The translations under genes and the position numbers were made by a program. From assembly GCA_946626265.1 (NCBI GenBank), contig CAMOUE010000124.1:1-6854 (forward strand): DNA of 6,854 bases. Direction: 5' to 3'. This document shows positions 6,753 to 6,854 of this stretch, piece by piece (position 1 is the first letter of the stretch; every line of letters starts with the position of its first letter). The stretch is from an uncultured Eggerthellaceae bacterium (lineage in GTDB: Bacteria; Actinomycetota; Coriobacteriia; Coriobacteriales; Eggerthellaceae). The notes beneath the pieces are model-generated. The model made no database searches. It was not told the DNA's origin and worked only from the letters and a program-made list of their open reading frames with translations.

Positions 6753-6854
6753 TTAACGAAGGCCCAGGTTGCGGGCGATGACCCTACGATCGGCGTCGGC
6801 GATTACCGTTTCCTTGCGGAAGTTGCGCTTACGCTTCGGGCTCTTCTTGGTGAG
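6753..6854 (-). CDS. rpmI: 50S ribosomal protein L35, C-terminal part (5' end beyond window)
   Basis: Only the last 33 codons and the TAA stop are in the window; the start lies beyond the right edge. The visible protein begins LTKKSPKRKRNFRKETV and ends VIARNLGLR. The KKSPKRKRNLRK-type segment is the signature of L35, a small basic protein of the large ribosomal subunit, whose usual length is about 64-66 residues, so roughly half is seen. It is followed 55 nt downstream by rplT in the same direction, the conserved infC-rpmI-rplT order, which supports the call. No defect is visible in the portion present. Confidence 0.93.
   Translation of the reverse strand, partial: LTKKSPKRKRNFRKETVIADADRRVIARNLGLR

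Overview
The window looks like a piece of a GC-rich bacterial chromosome. All eight protein genes and the one tRNA are read from the minus strand. The actinobacterial look of ribosomal protein L20, the GC content and the gene types suggest an anaerobic, high-GC actinobacterium. Coriobacteriia (Eggerthella/Slackia relatives) is my best guess. This placement is inference from protein character and was not checked against any database.

In transcription order (high to low coordinates): the 3' end of rpmI (L35) and complete rplT (L20) form the tail of the usual infC-rpmI-rplT operon. It is closed by a textbook terminator with a UUCG loop (6291-6312). Next is a DPM1/GtrB-like family 2 glycosyltransferase with two C-terminal membrane helices (5284-6249), then a stand-alone tRNA-Glu(UUC) with a good sigma70-type promoter and a strong terminator. 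After these come a RhlE-type DEAD-box RNA helicase with a long basic tail, a small NifX/NifB-C-like cluster-binding protein, a soluble family 2 glycosyltransferase, and a UPF0104/AglD-type multi-pass 'flippase-like' membrane protein 23 nt downstream of that glycosyltransferase.

Functionally the window mixes translation and RNA housekeeping (L35, L20, tRNA-Glu, helicase) with envelope glycoconjugate assembly (a polyprenyl-phosphate sugar transferase, plus a glycosyltransferase/flippase-like pair that is probably one transcript). The NifX-like protein has no nif genes beside it and is unlikely to mean nitrogen fixation.

I found no convincing novel system, mobile element or CRISPR array. The least explained DNA is repetitive. 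There are 25-bp direct repeats 53 bp apart at the left edge (1-129), a pair of 32-bp imperfect tandem repeats just after the NifX-like stop (2824-2890), and a 39-bp in-frame duplication in the flippase-like C-terminal tail (170-237). The last two share a 12-bp core, CGGCGCCGTGGC, preceded at similar distance by GCGGCC, so they may be copies of one small repeat family. Apart from these repeats and the short regulatory sites listed, the gaps between genes are all under 170 bp and I see no further genes in them.
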